Part shown: piece after piece, positions 7,974-14,421 of the stretch
How the letters are laid out: every line of letters starts with the position of its first letter
Numbering within the stretch: position 1 is the first letter of the stretch
Source: Alkalibacterium iburiense
Lineage (GTDB): Bacteria; Bacillota; Bacilli; Lactobacillales; Carnobacteriaceae_A
Assembly (NCBI RefSeq): GCF_039521845.1
Contig: NZ_BAAACW010000135.1
Span: 1-16,559, forward strand
Direction: 5' to 3'
Length of the DNA stretch: 16,559 bases
Notes under the pieces: model-generated
Seen by the model: the letters and a program-made list of their open reading frames with translations, nothing else
What the model was told of the DNA's origin: nothing
The model's database searches: none
Made by a program: the position numbers and the translations under genes

Positions 7974-8717
7974 ATGAAAAAAAGAGATGTTTCCAAAAGA
8001 AGAATCCGTCACAGGAAACCCGTATGGCTACTCTTACCGTTGCTAAGCCTTATTTTTGCTTTGATTATCAGTTTCTGGGTGGTGAACCTTTATCGGGGAA
8101 TCAACCCCATATTCCCTGCTGTCAGCGAGGAAACTACAGAAGTATTCTCAAACGACACGCAAGACGACGATGCACAGGCCGATGTGCCTTGGTATCTAAC
8201 ACTGGTTAACAGATGGAATCCTTTACCCAAAGACTACGACTTAGAATTAATGGAAATAGAGGGGGGAGAACTTGTTGACAAGCGTATTTATGAGCCGCTG
8301 ATGGAGATGTTGGACAATGCTAAAGCAGAAAAACTTGGCCCGATTGTAGTGTCCGGCTATCGGACTCAGGAGCAACAACAGAGTTTTATGGATGAGAAAA
8401 TCACTTCTTACCGGAAGCAGGGATACTCCAAAAGTAAGGCAAAGGAACTGGCAGAACAATGGGTTGCTGCTGTGGGAGCGAGCGAACACCAATTGGGCAT
8501 AGCTGTGGACATTAACGGAGCCACCTATGATATTTACCTTTGGCTACAGGAAAACAGCTACAAATACGGCTTTATCTTCCGATACCCCGGCGATAAAACA
8601 GAAATCACTGGAGTTGCAGAAGAAGTCTGGCATTATCGCTATGTAGGCGTCGAAGCTGCCACAGAGATTCATAATCAAGGTGTTAGCCTTGAAGAATATC
8701 TTGAAAATCTGAATTGA
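7974..8717 (+). CDS. vanY: VanY-type D-alanyl-D-alanine carboxypeptidase (peptidase M15B)
   Basis: VanY enzymes remove the terminal D-Ala from peptidoglycan stem pentapeptides, lowering the glycopeptide target. The 247-residue product has a basic N-terminus, one membrane anchor (about residues 18-40, LLLPLLSLIFALIISFWVV), an acidic linker, then an extracellular M15B domain. Zinc ligands are visible: His172 and Asp179 in SEHQLGIAVDI, His220 in EVWHYRY, with Glu217 as catalytic base; the substrate-binding SGYRTQEQQ is also present. ATG 7974 follows AAGGAG (7961-7966); an ORF start at 7920 lies inside the hairpin and is not used. Immediately downstream is a decayed gene with its own ribosome binding site, so vanY was once part of a longer unit. 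It could act without vanHAX, giving at most modest effects. Confidence 0.92.
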   Translation: MKKRDVSKRRIRHRKPVWLLLPLLSLIFALIISFWVVNLYRGINPIFPAVSEETTEVFSNDTQDDDAQADVPWYLTLVNRWNPLPKDYDLELMEIEGGELVDKRIYEPLMEMLDNAKAEKLGPIVVSGYRTQEQQQSFMDEKITSYRKQGYSKSKAKELAEQWVAAVGASEHQLGIAVDINGATYDIYLWLQENSYKYGFIFRYPGDKTEITGVAEEVWHYRYVGVEAATEIHNQGVSLEEYLENLN

Positions 8718-8734
8718 GAGAAAAGGATAAAATT

Positions 8735-8961
8735 GTGTTAAAAAATAAAATTGCGGTTATAATTGGTAGCTGTTCTCTGGAATATAGTGTTTCTCTATAA
8801 TCTGCATACGGCAAGCTATAGGCACACGTTGCTGTATAGTTGAGAGCGGATTTTGACAAGATTGAAGAGCGACTAAAGGATTGAAATTTTGTGAGAATTC
8901 ATGGCAAGAGTTTTCTACAGCATTACCATAAAACCATACTTAATACCCTCAGTCGAAAGTA
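8735..8961 (+). pseudogene. decayed gene after vanY, possibly LytTR-like at its 3' part
   Basis: GTG 8735 follows AAAAGGA (8721-8727) and opens MLKNKIAVIIGSC, but the frame stops at 8798-8800. Shifting frame near 8777 restores WNIVFLYNLHTASYRH, then another shift gives LRADFDKIEERLKD, TGA, NFVRIHGKSFLQHYHK up to a TAG near 8959. The TGA would be a Trp codon in an intact copy. FDKIEERLKD(W)NFVRIHGKSF resembles the recognition part of LytTR DNA-binding domains (pattern F-x-R-x-H-x-S-F/Y); this identity is tentative. At least two frameshifts and two stops show it is inactive. Confidence 0.4.
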
Positions 8962-9154
8962 GAGCAGGATAAAGTAAGGTTCTCCTAAAGGTAATCAAGG
9001 CTATTTTGAACAGGATTTCAGACCTATTATTTGCCACCTTTTATAAGACTATTGAAAGCCATTCACTGATAAAAATTTGATGAAAAAACCGTAATAGCCA
9101 AATACAACTGGGCAAATATAGAGAAAAAACATGCCTCTTACCTATAGGTTAATT
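8962..9154. other. degenerate right end of the island
   Basis: No intact gene on either strand. A short plus-strand stretch (about 8970-9075) reads KVLLKVIKAILNRISDLLF and ends in stops. I looked for a tyrosine-integrase C-terminus here, the usual neighbour of such a repeat, and did not find one. Confidence 0.4.
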
Positions 9155-9166
9155 GAGTGGGAATAA
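9155..9166. repeat. att-like direct repeat, right copy
   Basis: Exact copy of the last 12 bases of guaA (GAGTGGGAATAA). The flanking bases differ on both sides, so the identity is limited to this core. Confidence 0.75.
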
Positions 9167-9175
9167 TCTAATAAG

Positions 9176-9207
9176 AAGAGACTGGGACAAAAACGTTCCA
9201 GTCTCTT
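9176..9207. terminator. hairpin terminator beyond the right repeat
   Basis: AAGAGACTGGGAC (9176-9188) pairs with GTTCCAGTCTCTT (9195-9207) through 13 bp including one wobble. It can end the minus-strand deacetylase gene. It also sits 10 bases after the right repeat, the place expected for the original guaA terminator before island insertion. Confidence 0.75.
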
Positions 9208-9244
9208 TCAAATTACTATAAACAATTACAAAAAACTATCCTTC

Positions 9245-10159
9245 TCAAAAATGGGCATCATATTCTCCAAGCTGAACAAATTCAAATCCTTCTTCTCTTA
9301 ACATCTGAACGCCTTCTTTTACCCCATTACTTATATCAGAATGGGGCTTATTCATGTGGAATAAAAAAATGGACCCTTCTTGAGCGGAATCAAAAGCACT
9401 GACAATCTGACTTTCATTAAAGGCGCCGCCTGCATCTCCTAAAACGCTGTAATTTACAGCCTTCAATCCTAAAGCCTCAATGATCTCTACTGCAACATCA
9501 TCATAGTAAGCTGTTCCAGACCTGAAATAGCTAGGATACTGGCCTGTTATTTCCTTGATGAGTTCTTGGTTTTGAAAGATTTCATCAAATACTTCTTCCG
9601 CATTTTCTGTCCCCATAATGCCATAGGCGGATTCTCCCGTTACTGATAATGGCTTGTGGGAGTAACCATGGTTCGCTATTTCAAAAAGAGGGTTTTCGGA
9701 TAATTCGGTAAATATGTCCCTATTTTCTTCAATCCACTGAGCATTAATAAATAAAGTAGCAGGTATGTGCTCTTTGATTAAGAATTCAATTAACTCTTCA
9801 TCATAAGAGTCTGGAGTTCCATCACAAGCATCAAAAGTTAAGGCAACAACTCTATCATTCGTATCTATTTCAGTGACGACTCCCACTATGTTTTCACCCC
9901 AGACTGATGGAGTAGCTGTTTCAAATGGATTAACAATCGCCTCTTTTAATGCCTCATAATCAGGGACTGTCTCTTCTTCTGATTCTGCCTTATCCAAATC
10001 AGTTTGTTCTGATTCATTAGGCCTTTCATCTATTGACTCTTGATTCGAACTTTCTTCATTGTCTGTCAATTTTTCATAGTCATCCTGTGGGGTATCGGCC
10101 TCTTCATTCGAGCATCCTATCATGGCTAATACCGCGAGAGATAGTAAGAGTGTTTTCAC
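9245..10159 (-). CDS. lipoprotein polysaccharide deacetylase (NodB domain, TFDAC-type)
   Basis: This is a carbohydrate esterase-4-type protein probably acting on N-acetyl groups of a cell-surface glycan. From GTG 10159 (7 bases after AGGAGG at 10167-10172) the product is 304 aa: signal peptide KTLLLSLAVLAMIGC with lipidated Cys16, a very acidic Ser/Glu/Asp linker (about 17-65), then the NodB fold. Motif 1 is ALTFDACDG (Asp110), motif 2 NHGYSH gives metal ligands His164 and His168, motif 3 is FRSGTAYYDD (Arg213), and LFHM lies near the end. The sequence FEIANHGYSHKPLSVTGESAYGIMGT matches the TFDACGG subfamily I remember. The alternative ATG at 10180 would add seven residues. A small gene lies 46 bases upstream, probably in the same transcript. 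The substrate is unknown. Confidence 0.85.
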   Translation of the reverse strand: MKTLLLSLAVLAMIGCSNEEADTPQDDYEKLTDNEESSNQESIDERPNESEQTDLDKAESEEETVPDYEALKEAIVNPFETATPSVWGENIVGVVTEIDTNDRVVALTFDACDGTPDSYDEELIEFLIKEHIPATLFINAQWIEENRDIFTELSENPLFEIANHGYSHKPLSVTGESAYGIMGTENAEEVFDEIFQNQELIKEITGQYPSYFRSGTAYYDDVAVEIIEALGLKAVNYSVLGDAGGAFNESQIVSAFDSAQEGSIFLFHMNKPHSDISNGVKEGVQMLREEGFEFVQLGEYDAHF

Positions 10160-10205
10160 TTTGTGTCCTCCTAAACGCATCCATATCCTCTTATTTAATG
10201 CTTGC

Positions 10206-10634
10206 TTACTCTTTTAAGCTTTCTTCAAACTCTTTGATTCGTTCGTTTCTCTCTTCTTCAGTCCAGCCATCAAAGGTTAATTCCCAAATGATATCACCGA
10301 TTACATCGACTTGCTCCTTGTCTCCTTCAACCGGGTATCGCATCAATTGATCAAACGGAATGAAATCAGTAGCATATCGACTGCCCTCTTCTTTCTTTAC
10401 TAGAAAAACTTCCCAATCATTTTCTATCTCATCTTTAGACCGATCGACTACTGCTGTATACGATACATCTAATCCTTGAGGAATTGATTCAAGCATGACA
10501 TGGAACTCATCCAAACGCGCAAGAACCACACTCAGTTCATAATCTGGCACAAAACGCTCATGTATATAATGAGCCACTTTATTTTTTAATGGACTATCTA
10601 AATAGTGTTTCAGGCTTTCTCCAAGTGATTTCAT
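10206..10634 (-). CDS. small cytoplasmic protein, DUF6557-like
   Basis: This 142-residue acidic protein has no signal peptide or membrane segment. The stretch YATDFIPFDQLMRYPVEG followed by GDIIWELTFDGWTEEE resembles the DUF6557 pattern (a W/F-rich strand, then a WEMTF-x-GF/W-x-EE helix) as I recall it; no function is known for that family. ATG 10634 lies 5 bases after AGGGTGG, better placed than the in-frame GTG at 10643. It precedes the deacetylase gene on the same strand with a 46-base gap and is likely co-transcribed from the promoter at 10662-10689. No catalytic motif is visible, and a functional tie to the deacetylase is only positional. Confidence 0.7.
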   Translation of the reverse strand: MKSLGESLKHYLDSPLKNKVAHYIHERFVPDYELSVVLARLDEFHVMLESIPQGLDVSYTAVVDRSKDEIENDWEVFLVKKEEGSRYATDFIPFDQLMRYPVEGDKEQVDVIGDIIWELTFDGWTEEERNERIKEFEESLKE

Positions 10635-10661
10635 CCCAACCACCCTTTCGAAATTTCTTCT

Positions 10662-10689
10662 ATTATACCACTATCCATTCAATATTCAG
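10662..10689 (-). promoter_or_regulatory. extended -10 promoter for the DUF6557-like/deacetylase pair
   Basis: On the minus strand TGG precedes TATAAT (10662-10667), an extended -10. A weak -35, CTGAAT, lies 16 bases upstream (10684-10689). Confidence 0.55.
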
Positions 10690-10848
10690 TTCAATTTATG
10701 CCTTTTCTTATTCTGATTAAACGATTTTACATTATTTTAAATAGACTAATGAGTGTACTGAAACTTTAGAACCCTATTCTTTTTAGCATGCTATGAAAGA
10801 CGTTGGTTTACATCGTTCTAACTACAAACTTACCCCCACTATTGATAG

Positions 10849-10885
10849 ATAGTTAATCTAAATTAAGTTAATTCAAATTAACTAT
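10849..10885. repeat. nested palindrome in the permease upstream region
   Basis: AGTTAATT (10866-10873) and AATTAACT (10876-10883) are perfect arms two bases apart. A second arm ATAGTTAAT (10849-10857) can pair instead with ATTAACTAT (10877-10885). It could be an operator or a terminator-free stem; no function is assigned. Nothing else is evident in 10690-10911. Confidence 0.45.
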
Positions 10886-10911
10886 AGATGACCTTGTTAA
10901 TCTTACAGAAC

Positions 10912-10934
10912 ATTGTTCGTAAAACACGAACAAT
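10912..10934. promoter_or_regulatory. inverted PurBox-like pair upstream of the NCS2 permease
   Basis: ATTGTTCGT (10912-10920) and ACGAACAAT (10926-10934) form a perfect 9-bp inverted repeat with a 5-base spacer. Each half contains the CGAAC core of PurR-type boxes (11/13 to the recalled consensus). The left half repeats the guaB upstream site at 1637. Confidence 0.6.
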
Positions 10935-10968
10935 AAAGTAATTATTTTAATATTTCATTCTTTTTCAC

Positions 10969-10997
10969 TTGTTAATTACGAACATTATCTCTATAAT
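10969..10997 (+). promoter_or_regulatory. NCS2 permease promoter with overlapping PurBox-like site
   Basis: TTGTTA (10969-10974), a 17-base spacer and TATAAT (10992-10997) form a good sigma-A promoter. A PurBox-like site at 10974-10986 (12/13) lies between the two elements, a position suited to repression. The transcript would start about 20 bases before the ATG. Confidence 0.7.
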
Positions 10998-11025
10998 CAT
11001 GGATATCATAGAGAGGGGTTTGAAA

Positions 11026-12549
11026 ATGGATTTACCAAATACTCATGTAAATGTGAAAAAGAAGGTCGCTTATCCATGGTTCGTAAAAGCGGATATTGAT
11101 GGATTTTTTGCATTATTTCAAAATAATCTAGCTAACTTTGTGATTATCGCTATCAGTTTGACTGGTATGGGGTATCCTGCAAGTATTGTGTATGGGAGAA
11201 TCATTCCTGGTGCAGCAGTCAGTGTTCTCTTTGGAAACTTGTATTACGCACACATGGCTAAGAAACTAGCAGAGAAAGAAAATCGGTCTGACGTGACAGC
11301 TTTATCCTATGGAATCAGTACGCCCGTGATGTTTATTTACTTATTCGGCATTATGGCTCCAGCGCTCGCCTTAACTAATAACCCGGAGTTAGCGTGGAAA
11401 ATCGGTATGGCCGCAACATTTTTAGGTGGTTTAGTTGAAGCTGTCGGGAGCCTAATTGGTAACTTTGTCAGAACACATTTGCCTAGAGCAGCAATGTTGG
11501 GCGCTCTTGCGGGTGTTGCTTTTTCAGTTATTGGTGGTCAAATGTTCTTTCATACGTTTGAATCTCCCGTTATCGGCATGGTCTCATTAGTCATTATTTT
11601 AATCGGATTTATCGGTAAAAAAGCGATGCCTTTTAAAATTCCAACATCCTTATTCGCTATCATTATCGGAACTGTGATGGCCTACTCTTTAAGAGAAGCC
11701 CAGTTCAGCAACTTGGCAACTGGATTTAGTTCAGCAGGATTCTACCCGCCTCTCCCTACTTTAGGGTTATTTGAAGGTTTAGGGCATCTATTCGGACCGC
11801 TCCTCTCCATACTCGCTATCATCATTCCGATCTCAGTATATAATTTTATTGAGACGTTAAATAATGTGGAAGCTATGTCAGCTGCTGGTGATAATTATAA
11901 TGTTTCTGAAGTCCAGTTAGCTGATGGTTTAGGTACTATTTTAGGTTCTCTATTTGGCGGAACGTTTCCAACCACTATTTATATGGCCTCAGTTAGTGCA
12001 AAATGGACGCACTCCAGAAGAGGGTACTCTATTCTCAATGGGTTTGTTTTCTTATTTGCTTCATCCTTTGGTGTCATAGCTGTTTTAGCCGAGATTATTC
12101 CTTTGCCCGTTGTGGCCCCTATTTTAGTTTTTGTAGGGATGTCTATGATTGTCCAAACTTTTGCTTCAGTTGAAAACAAGCATTTTCCAGCAGTCATTAT
12201 TGCCATGTTCCCCTATTTAGCTAATTACTTGCAAAGCAAATTCGCTAATTCAGCACCAGATGCCCTTGCTTCTGTATCTCCAGCCGTTGTTCCTTTAGGC
12301 CAAGGAGCTATGTTTACTGCTTTAATATGGGGAGCCATTGTCGTATTTATCATAGATAACCAATATAAAAAAGCAGGAGTGTTATCCTTAGTAGGAGCTT
12401 TCTTATCGGCTATCGGCTTAATGCATGCACCAGAATTAGCCTTGTTTTATAACCCAAACTTTGTGGTCGGCTACCTAGTGATTTCCCTCATTTTCTTTTA
12501 TTATCATCAAACAGATAATAAAGAGTTAACACACCTAGAAAAAAGTTAA
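11026..12549 (+). CDS. NCS2-type nucleobase (probably purine) permease
   Basis: This is a polytopic membrane protein of 507 residues with about 12 predicted hydrophobic segments, a proton-driven nucleobase uptake carrier by family. The N-terminus YPWFVKADIDGFFALFQNNLANF and the segments SDVTALSYGISTPVMF and NFIETLNNVEAMSAAGDNYNVSE match the NCS2/AzgA-like group in which the E-N-V-E segment precedes a G-rich loop (GTILGSLFGGTFPTTIY). ATG 11026 follows AGAGGGG (11012-11018). A longer frame from TTG 10969 would start in the -35 element and is rejected. PurBox-like sites in the promoter favour a purine over uracil. It stands alone between divergent and convergent neighbours and ends at a strong terminator. 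The exact substrate is unproven. Confidence 0.85.
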   Translation: MDLPNTHVNVKKKVAYPWFVKADIDGFFALFQNNLANFVIIAISLTGMGYPASIVYGRIIPGAAVSVLFGNLYYAHMAKKLAEKENRSDVTALSYGISTPVMFIYLFGIMAPALALTNNPELAWKIGMAATFLGGLVEAVGSLIGNFVRTHLPRAAMLGALAGVAFSVIGGQMFFHTFESPVIGMVSLVIILIGFIGKKAMPFKIPTSLFAIIIGTVMAYSLREAQFSNLATGFSSAGFYPPLPTLGLFEGLGHLFGPLLSILAIIIPISVYNFIETLNNVEAMSAAGDNYNVSEVQLADGLGTILGSLFGGTFPTTIYMASVSAKWTHSRRGYSILNGFVFLFASSFGVIAVLAEIIPLPVVAPILVFVGMSMIVQTFASVENKHFPAVIIAMFPYLANYLQSKFANSAPDALASVSPAVVPLGQGAMFTALIWGAIVVFIIDNQYKKAGVLSLVGAFLSAIGLMHAPELALFYNPNFVVGYLVISLIFFYYHQTDNKELTHLEKS

Positions 12550-12561
12550 TGACCTTACCAA

Positions 12562-12609
12562 AAAAACCAAGAGACTACTATTAAGGTGAAGTAGTTTCTT
12601 GGTTTTTTA
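12562..12609. terminator. bidirectional terminator between the permease and toxin genes
   Basis: A 19-base arm (12562-12580) pairs with 12591-12609 with one wobble. It starts with A6 and ends with T6, so it can stop transcription from both sides. Confidence 0.92.
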
Positions 12610-12651
12610 GCTTTGTATACACATATAGCGTTAGACAATAAAATAATTTCA

Positions 12652-12960
12652 TTAATCTTGAAATAGTTCTCTTATAAAATCTTGTTTTTCATTTATAATA
12701 CGGATAATTTTAATACTATCCGTTTCAGCTCGATAAAAAATGTAATTTTTATTTGAATACACATAACGATAATCTGATACTCTATTTATTTTTTTACTAA
12801 GACTAGCTCCTAACGAAGGAAAGTCTGTCAATCTTTTAATATCTGATAAGAGAGCCTGTACACTTTTATCAGCTGTTATGTCTCCCCACTCTAAATAAAG
12901 ATATCTTTGTATACTTTTTAAATCTTCTAAGGCCTTCGGAGAATATTCAATTTTCATCAT
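12652..12960 (-). CDS. RelE/ParE-superfamily toxin
   Basis: The 102-residue product begins MMKIEYSPKALEDLKSIQRYL, the typical first strand and helix pair of ParE/RelE toxins. It continues with LTDFPSLGASLSKKIN and ends in the conserved strand block RYVYSNKNYIFYRAETDSIKIIRIINEKQDF. This group includes ribosome-dependent mRNA endonucleases and gyrase poisons; the Y-I-F-Y-R ... I-I-R-I-I arrangement and length look more ParE-like, but I cannot decide the target. The ATG directly follows the antitoxin stop (TAAATG), so translation is coupled; a second ATG follows immediately. An active locus is likely because both reading frames are intact. Confidence 0.85.
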   Translation of the reverse strand: MMKIEYSPKALEDLKSIQRYLYLEWGDITADKSVQALLSDIKRLTDFPSLGASLSKKINRVSDYRYVYSNKNYIFYRAETDSIKIIRIINEKQDFIRELFQD

Positions 12961-13206
12961 TTATAGTCCTAATTGCTCTTCTACTGTTTTAGCTGATAAC
13001 CAGCCTTTCTCTCTTGACGACTGTTCCCCTGATTCCAAATTCGTTAGTAATCTCACTGTTGCTTTTAACTGATCATACTCTTGCAATTTGACAACGGCAT
13101 ATTCTCCGCGTCCATTTCGGGTTAAATAGACAGGACTATTCTCCTGTACCTCATTTAAAACATCAGTATAGTTTCTTAAATCGGATATAGGTCTAATATT
13201 TGGCAT
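12961..13206 (-). CDS. Phd/YefM-family antitoxin
   Basis: This 81-residue protein starts MPNIRPISDLRNYTDVLNEVQENSPVYLTRNGRGEYAVVKLQEYDQL, the standard Phd/YefM DNA-binding fold (I-x-P-I-S-D-L-R-N ... V-x-L-T-R-N-G). The C-terminal tail (ESGEQSSREKGWLSAKTVEEQLGL) would wrap and block the toxin. ATG 13206 is 4 bases after GAGGAGGAG, a very strong ribosome binding site that favours antitoxin excess. The gene comes first in the pair, with a promoter at 13229-13257 that contains an inverted repeat suited to autorepression. Confidence 0.9.
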   Translation of the reverse strand: MPNIRPISDLRNYTDVLNEVQENSPVYLTRNGRGEYAVVKLQEYDQLKATVRLLTNLESGEQSSREKGWLSAKTVEEQLGL

Positions 13207-13228
13207 TGGTTCTCCTCCTCATAGTGTC

Positions 13229-13257
13229 AGTATAATCATTCGATGATAATTTTGCAA
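13229..13257 (-). promoter_or_regulatory. toxin-antitoxin promoter with internal operator palindrome
   Basis: On the minus strand TTGCAA (13252-13257), a 17-base spacer and TATACT (13229-13234) form a promoter. ATCAT-TCG-ATGAT (13235-13247), a perfect inverted repeat, fills the spacer next to the -10, where the Phd-type antitoxin could bind. Confidence 0.65.
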
Positions 13258-13338
13258 GCAAATTAACACGTTAATTTACAGCAAAATAAATCCCACAATA
13301 GAAATTATAAGGCATGTATCTTTATTAGATATTTATAT

Positions 13339-13380
13339 AAAAAAAGCATGACTAACTCACCTATTGTGAATTAATCATGC
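13339..13380 (-). terminator. terminator of the short-chain dehydrogenase gene
   Basis: Arms 13346-13360 and 13366-13380 form a 15-bp stem in minus-strand RNA with two G-U pairs, followed by seven U (13339-13345). On the plus strand the same stem has two C-A mismatches, so it works better leftward. Confidence 0.82.
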
Positions 13381-13437
13381 CTTTTCATTTTAAATTTTTA
13401 TTTCAAATGTGCCTTAAAATTTTTGAGAATGAACAGT

Positions 13438-14196
13438 TTAATAAATAGAAGATCCACCTTCAACTGGGACAGTTGTACCGTTAATGAACGATGCATCATC
13501 GCTCGCTAAGAAGGCTACAACCTTACCTATTTCATCAGGTTTACCGTATCTTCCTGCAGGAGCGTTCATCGTTAAATCGTGGAAGATTCCTCCAGGACCA
13601 GTCATTCCGGCTTCTTCGGTAAGAGGAGTTTCGATTACACCAGGAGCCACTGCTACTGAACGGATACCATCATGTCCGTATTCAAAAGCAACCTGCTTAG
13701 TGAATCCAATCACTCCATGCTTAGCTGAAGTATATTCAATTCCTGCGTTACTTGCTAACAGACCTGAGGCTGAAGCTGTATTGATGATGACTCCTTTTTC
13801 CTGCTTGAGCATAGTTGGAAGAACAGCTTTTGTCATCAAGAATAGACTCTTCAAGTCAACATTTAAAACTTTATCCCATGATTCAGTTGGGACATCTAAT
13901 AATTTTTCAGCAGCTCCACCGATACCTGCATTATTACATAAAACATCAATACTACCGTACGTATCAAGAGTAAATTGAACGACATGATCAATTTGTTCTT
14001 GATTCGTTACATCGACTTCTACGCTACTTGCTTCCCCACCGTTTTCTTTTATCATTTCAACGGTTTCATCTGCGCTTTCCAGGTTCATATCTGCAACGAC
14101 AACTTTAGAGCCTTCTTTTGCCAAATTGACAGACATCGAACGACCTAAACCTGAACCGCCACCTGTGACAATACTGACTCTATCTTTTAACTTCAT
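13438..14196 (-). CDS. classical short-chain dehydrogenase/reductase
   Basis: This is a 252-residue NAD(P)(H)-dependent oxidoreductase of normal length. It has the nucleotide-binding TGGGSGLG (11-18), Asp36 at the end of the second strand, which favours NAD(H), NNAG (88-91), and the catalytic Ser142, Tyr155, Lys159 (YTSAK). The C-terminal substrate loop (TEEAGMTGPGGIFHDLTMNAPAGRYGKPDEI) and SFINGTTVPVEGGSSIY are typical of the FabG/glucose dehydrogenase-like group. ATG 14196 is preceded by AGGAGTGATAGG. It stands alone with its own terminator. The substrate cannot be deduced from sequence and the neighbours give no pathway. Confidence 0.9.
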   Translation of the reverse strand: MKLKDRVSIVTGGGSGLGRSMSVNLAKEGSKVVVADMNLESADETVEMIKENGGEASSVEVDVTNQEQIDHVVQFTLDTYGSIDVLCNNAGIGGAAEKLLDVPTESWDKVLNVDLKSLFLMTKAVLPTMLKQEKGVIINTASASGLLASNAGIEYTSAKHGVIGFTKQVAFEYGHDGIRSVAVAPGVIETPLTEEAGMTGPGGIFHDLTMNAPAGRYGKPDEIGKVVAFLASDDASFINGTTVPVEGGSSIY

Positions 14197-14421
14197 CCTA
14201 TCACTCCTATAAATAGTTTGTATTGGTTTACATTTTTACCGTAACAGACATATTTAAATTCCTCTAATAATAGTGCTCATCGATTTAAAGTTTCAGTATT
14301 CATTCACATCTTATTCGCATTTCTTTCATTTTTTGCTTAATCGGAAGCTCATAGAGTCATTTTCAAAATTTTACTCATTAAATTCTTCTGTTCAAATTCT
14401 TCGCGAAAGTGTGAACCGCCC

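Larger units (their letters stand above)
5002..9166. mobile_element. putative decayed genomic island at the guaA 3' end carrying vanR-vanS-vanY
   Basis: Two perfect 12-bp direct repeats bound about 4.15 kb. The interior is unlike its flanks: an HNH pseudogene with in-frame stops, a VanA-type two-component pair, a VanY carboxypeptidase and decayed coding sequence, much of it visibly richer in A+T. Housekeeping guaB-guaA lies on one side and a cell-envelope gene pair on the other. A terminator-like hairpin just beyond the right repeat could be the original guaA terminator. I found no integrase, relaxase or replication gene, so the unit appears unable to move by itself, either decayed or internally deleted. 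Confidence 0.62.

Noticed and set aside
8962..9154. Integrase remnant next to the right repeat
   Set aside because: I checked both strands for the C-terminal R-H-R-Y motifs and found nothing convincing.
10969..11025. Longer N-terminus for the permease from TTG 10969
   Set aside because: That codon lies in the -35 element and the region contains the promoter; ATG 11026 has a good ribosome binding site and matches the family N-terminus.
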